A DNA stretch of 9,718 nt, from contig USAD01000085.1 of the NCBI GenBank assembly GCA_900552415.1, forward strand, positions 1 through 9,718. The letters are read 5' to 3'. Under the pieces are notes generated by a model. It ran no database searches, had not been told where the DNA came from, and saw nothing but the letters and a program-made list of their open reading frames with translations. A program made the translations under genes and the position numbers. Positions 7,376 through 9,718 of this stretch are shown here, piece after piece. The stretch is from an uncultured Parabacteroides sp. Its GTDB lineage: Bacteria > Bacteroidota > Bacteroidia > Bacteroidales > Tannerellaceae. The first letter of the stretch is position 1, and each line of letters starts with the position of its first letter.

Positions 7376-8899
7376 TTAATGTTTAAAATGACGAACGCCT
7401 GTCTTCACCATCGACATGCCATGCTCATCACAATACTCTACAGACAAATTGTCCTTGATTGAGCCACCCGGCTGTATTACCGCCGTGATACCTGCCTTAT
7501 CAGCGATCTCAACACAATCAGGGAACGGGAAGAACGCATCAGAAGCCATAACCGCGCCATTCAAGTCGAATCCGAATGATTTTGCCTTCTCGATAGCCTG
7601 CTTCAACGCGTCAACACGTGAAGTCTGTCCGACACCACTTGCGCACAATTGCTTGTTCTTCACCAAAGTGATCGCGTTAGACTTACTGTTCTTCACGATC
7701 TTATTAGCGAACAACAAATCCTCAATTTCCGGAGCGGTCGGACGTTTTACGGTCATCGGCTCCAAATCAGCCTCGCTCTGGATGCTCAAGTCTTTCTGTT
7801 GCATCAATACGCCATTCAACAATGAGCGGAACTGCATCGGGCAAGTCTTGCACTCCTTACGAACCAAGATGATGCGGTTCTTCTTTTGCTCAAGAATAGC
7901 CAACGCCTCAGGATCGTAAGCCGGAGCGATAATAACCTCGAAGAAAATCTTGTTGATCTCTTCCGCTGCCTCCGCGTTGATCGTTCCGTTCGTAACCAAG
8001 ATTCCACCAAAAGCGGAAACCGGATCACCAGCCAAGGCCTCTTTCCATGCCTCCAGGATATTACCACGAGAAGCGATACCACAAGCGTTATTATGTTTCA
8101 GGATAGCGAAAGTCAACTCATCAAACTCATCGATCAAGTTCACAGCCGCATCAACATCAAGCAAGTTGTTATAGGAGATCTCCTTACCATGAACCTGCTC
8201 GAACATATCATTGAATTTGCCATAGAACTTAGCCGCCTGATGAGGATTCTCACCATAACGCAAGTGCATCGGCTCATCAACCGTCGCACGGAAATGCGAA
8301 CCCGCACGATCGTCGAAATAGTTGAAAATAGCTGAATCATAGCCGGAAGAAACGGCGAATGCCTCCTTAGCGAACCATTTACGATCCTCTAATGTCGTCT
8401 CAGCACCCTTCTCATTCAACAAATTCATCAAAGGAGCGTATTGCGCTTTTGAGGCAACAATCACCACATCCTTGAAATTCTTGGCGGCCGCACGGATCAA
8501 CGAGATACCGCCTATATCAATCTTCTCGATAATCGCCTGCTCATCAGCGCCAGAGGCTACAGTCTCCTCAAACGGATACAGGTCGACAATCACCAAATCA
8601 ATCTCAGGAATTTCATATTCCGACAGCTGGGCCTGGTCACCCTCGTTCTCACGACGAGCCAAGATGCCACCAAACACTTTCGGATGCAAAGTCTTAACGC
8701 GACCACCCAATATAGAAGGATAACCCGTCAAATCCTCGACAGCGTCGCAAGGGATACCTAAAGATTCTATAAACGATTGAGTGCCACCAGTTGACACGAA
8801 ACTAACACCTTCCTCATGAAGTTTTCTCAAAATCTCATCCAATCCCTCTTTGTGAAAGACAGAGACTAACGCTCTCTTAATTTTTTTAGTCGCAGCCAT
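7376..8899 (-). CDS. purH: Bifunctional AICAR formyltransferase / IMP cyclohydrolase
   Basis: 507-residue cytoplasmic enzyme for the last two steps of de novo purine synthesis: formyl transfer from 10-formyl-THF to AICAR, then ring closure to IMP. The N-terminal MGS-like cyclohydrolase domain (about 5-195) shows the STGGT loop (36-40), GGRVKTLHPK (65-74) and the IDIGG segment (127-131). The C-terminal transformylase domain (about 205-507) shows MHLRYGENPHQ (211-221), SYNN (242-245), the catalytic KHNN (268-271), SAFGG (295-299) and SDAFFPFPD (453-461). The length is normal. The ATG start follows a Bacteroidota-type promoter by a short leader. It lies 20 bases before mreB, which places a purine gene at the head of the cell-wall train; I recall this order from related Bacteroidota but could not check it. 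Confidence 0.97.
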   Translation of the reverse strand: MAATKKIKRALVSVFHKEGLDEILRKLHEEGVSFVSTGGTQSFIESLGIPCDAVEDLTGYPSILGGRVKTLHPKVFGGILARRENEGDQAQLSEYEIPEIDLVIVDLYPFEETVASGADEQAIIEKIDIGGISLIRAAAKNFKDVVIVASKAQYAPLMNLLNEKGAETTLEDRKWFAKEAFAVSSGYDSAIFNYFDDRAGSHFRATVDEPMHLRYGENPHQAAKFYGKFNDMFEQVHGKEISYNNLLDVDAAVNLIDEFDELTFAILKHNNACGIASRGNILEAWKEALAGDPVSAFGGILVTNGTINAEAAEEINKIFFEVIIAPAYDPEALAILEQKKNRIILVRKECKTCPMQFRSLLNGVLMQQKDLSIQSEADLEPMTVKRPTAPEIEDLLFANKIVKNSKSNAITLVKNKQLCASGVGQTSRVDALKQAIEKAKSFGFDLNGAVMASDAFFPFPDCVEIADKAGITAVIQPGGSIKDNLSVEYCDEHGMSMVKTGVRHFKH

Positions 8900-8933
8900 C
8901 TTTGATAATATGTTACGTTAATGTTTTAGAGCA

Positions 8934-8941
8934 CAAAATTA
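8934..8941 (-). promoter_or_regulatory. candidate Bacteroidota -7 promoter box (TAATTTTG) for purH
   Basis: The - strand reads TAATTTTG, an exact fit to the Bacteroidota -7 consensus TAnnTTTG. It is 34 bases upstream of the purH ATG, which predicts a leader of roughly 25-30 bases. No clear TTG -33 element is found at the usual distance of about 20 bases; the nearest TTG is 30 bases upstream. The surroundings are AT-rich. The leader is too short for a riboswitch. This would drive the whole purH-to-rodA train. Confidence 0.5.
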
Positions 8942-8971
8942 GCGATTAATTTCCTAATAGCATTTAAAAAT

Positions 8972-9011
8972 CAAATAAAAGATATTATTGAGGCCTCTTG
9001 TTCGGGCCCAA
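8972..9011 (-). terminator. possible intrinsic terminator of the sulfatase-family gene
   Basis: Seven bases after the stop at 9018 the - strand can fold TTGGGCC (9011-9005) against GGCC-T-CAA (8995-8988), with one bulged T and a 9-base loop, followed by TAATATCTTTTATTTG. The stem is GC-rich at its core but bulged, and the T tract is interrupted, so it is a modest candidate. The 118-base gap 8900-9017 otherwise holds only the purH promoter. Confidence 0.4.
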
Positions 9012-9017
9012 GCCAGC

Positions 9018-9718
9018 TTATCGGCTTCCCAAATCATCGTATAAGGTCTGTAACAAAGCTTTGCCCTTATCCACGCGAAGGGCCTCACCCGCCGGAGAAG
9101 CCTTTGTCGATAACACACGGCCCGCCTCGTTATCAAAAGCGGAATAGCCCGTCGTATCAATTATGCCAAACCCATTATTATAGGTATAAAAGGCAAAATG
9201 AGGCTCTGATGGTGAGAATATATTCTTACTGAAAGTAAAACGATCAACCGGAAGCCCCAGTTGTCCCAATAAAGTAGCCGCCAGATCGGTCTGGCAAGCG
9301 AAGGTCTCTACTTTTCGAGGAGCCGCCACAGCACCACCTAACCACAACATCGGGATATGATAACGGCGAGGTTCATAATTGGTCAAATTCTCCGGATAGC
9401 AGAAGCCATGATCCGAAACAAGGATCACCAATGTATTCTTCCAAACCGGTAGCTCGTTCAGGCCATCAATGAACGCACCCTAGCAACTGTCGGTAAACGC
9501 GACTGAATTCAGATAAGGATCCGATAAGCGATGATAAGGCACCTCAAACGGCTCATGACTACTCAAGGTCAAAAAAGTAGTCAGCCACGGCGCGCCATCA
9601 ACAGGACGTGCGGACAAATCCTCCAACAAATGGCGGAAAGTCACGTCATCGTTCGCTCCCCACTTGCTCAAACGGCTTGAGAGCGGAAAATCCTGATCAC
9701 ACGTGATTCGGGTATAAC
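9018..9718 (-). pseudogene. LTA-synthase-like sulfatase / phosphotransferase (AlkP superfamily), 3' part, interrupted by in-frame TAG
   Basis: The gene enters from beyond the right edge. It reads 78 residues (YTRITCDQDFPL... to ...AFTDSC), meets TAG at 9482-9480, then continues in the same frame for 153 residues (GAFIDGLNELPVWKN...) to TAA at 9018. Both halves match the same family of membrane-anchored AlkP-superfamily enzymes (COG1368/LtaS-like, phosphoglycerol or phosphoethanolamine transfer to envelope glycans): SKWGANDDVTF, SSHEPFEVP, then LVSDHGF with the metal-binding Asp-His, then HIPMLWLGG. Related proteins usually have Leu or Ile after DSC, so TTG to TAG is the simplest cause (inference). 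Termination there would remove the SDHG motif and probably abolish activity. No frame change is needed to join the halves. The N-terminal membrane helices and the catalytic Thr would lie outside the window. The exact substrate is unknown, and a sequencing error cannot be excluded. Confidence 0.8.

Noticed and set aside
8881..8887. Run of seven A (coding strand) near the purH start as a programmed slippage site
   Set aside because: It encodes ordinary Lys codons, there is no second reading frame of value, and the purH frame is intact.
8954..9160. 68-codon - strand ORF overlapping the sulfatase 3' end
   Set aside because: It lies in another frame of a region whose main frame matches the AlkP-superfamily C-terminus; Arg-rich sequence with no recognisable domain.

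Overview
The window looks like ordinary chromosome from a Bacteroidota gut-type bacterium, most likely Parabacteroides or a close Bacteroidales relative. This rests on the gene content (a gldH lipoprotein gene beside a PSP1/RicT gene, and a purH-mreB-mreC-mreD-mrdA-rodA order), the lack of strong Shine-Dalgarno sites before most genes, and a Bacteroidota-type -7 box (TAATTTTG) before purH. The genus is inferred from memory of protein sequences, not from a search.

Layout. Positions 1-1581 on the + strand hold the 3' part of a ricT/PSP1-family gene, whose 5' end lies outside the window, followed by gldH, which overlaps it. The RicT protein ends in a long Asn/Lys-rich disordered tail. From 8899 down to 1578 on the - strand runs one compact gene train: purH (last steps of IMP synthesis), mreB, mreC, mreD, mrdA (PBP2) and rodA. 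The last five encode the core elongasome: the actin-like MreB filament, the MreC/MreD membrane scaffold, and the RodA glycosyltransferase with its PBP2 transpeptidase partner, which build the lateral cell wall. The downstream genes overlap by 11, 11 and 14 bases, and purH and mreB are 20 bases apart, so a single transcript from a promoter before purH is likely. The one real gap in the train, 90 bases between mreB and mreC, carries an 11-bp inverted repeat with a third, competing arm. gldH and rodA converge and share a CTAG in which both stop codons lie.

Positions 9018-9718 on the - strand hold the 3' part of an LTA-synthase-like sulfatase/phosphotransferase gene interrupted by an in-frame TAG. 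The frame on both sides reads as one continuous family sequence, so this looks like a single nonsense substitution (or a sequencing error).

I see no mobile element, CRISPR array, tRNA, rRNA or clearly new defence or biosynthetic system. The points most worth a second look are the amber codon in the sulfatase gene, the alternative hairpins between mreB and mreC, and the repetitive basic tail of RicT.
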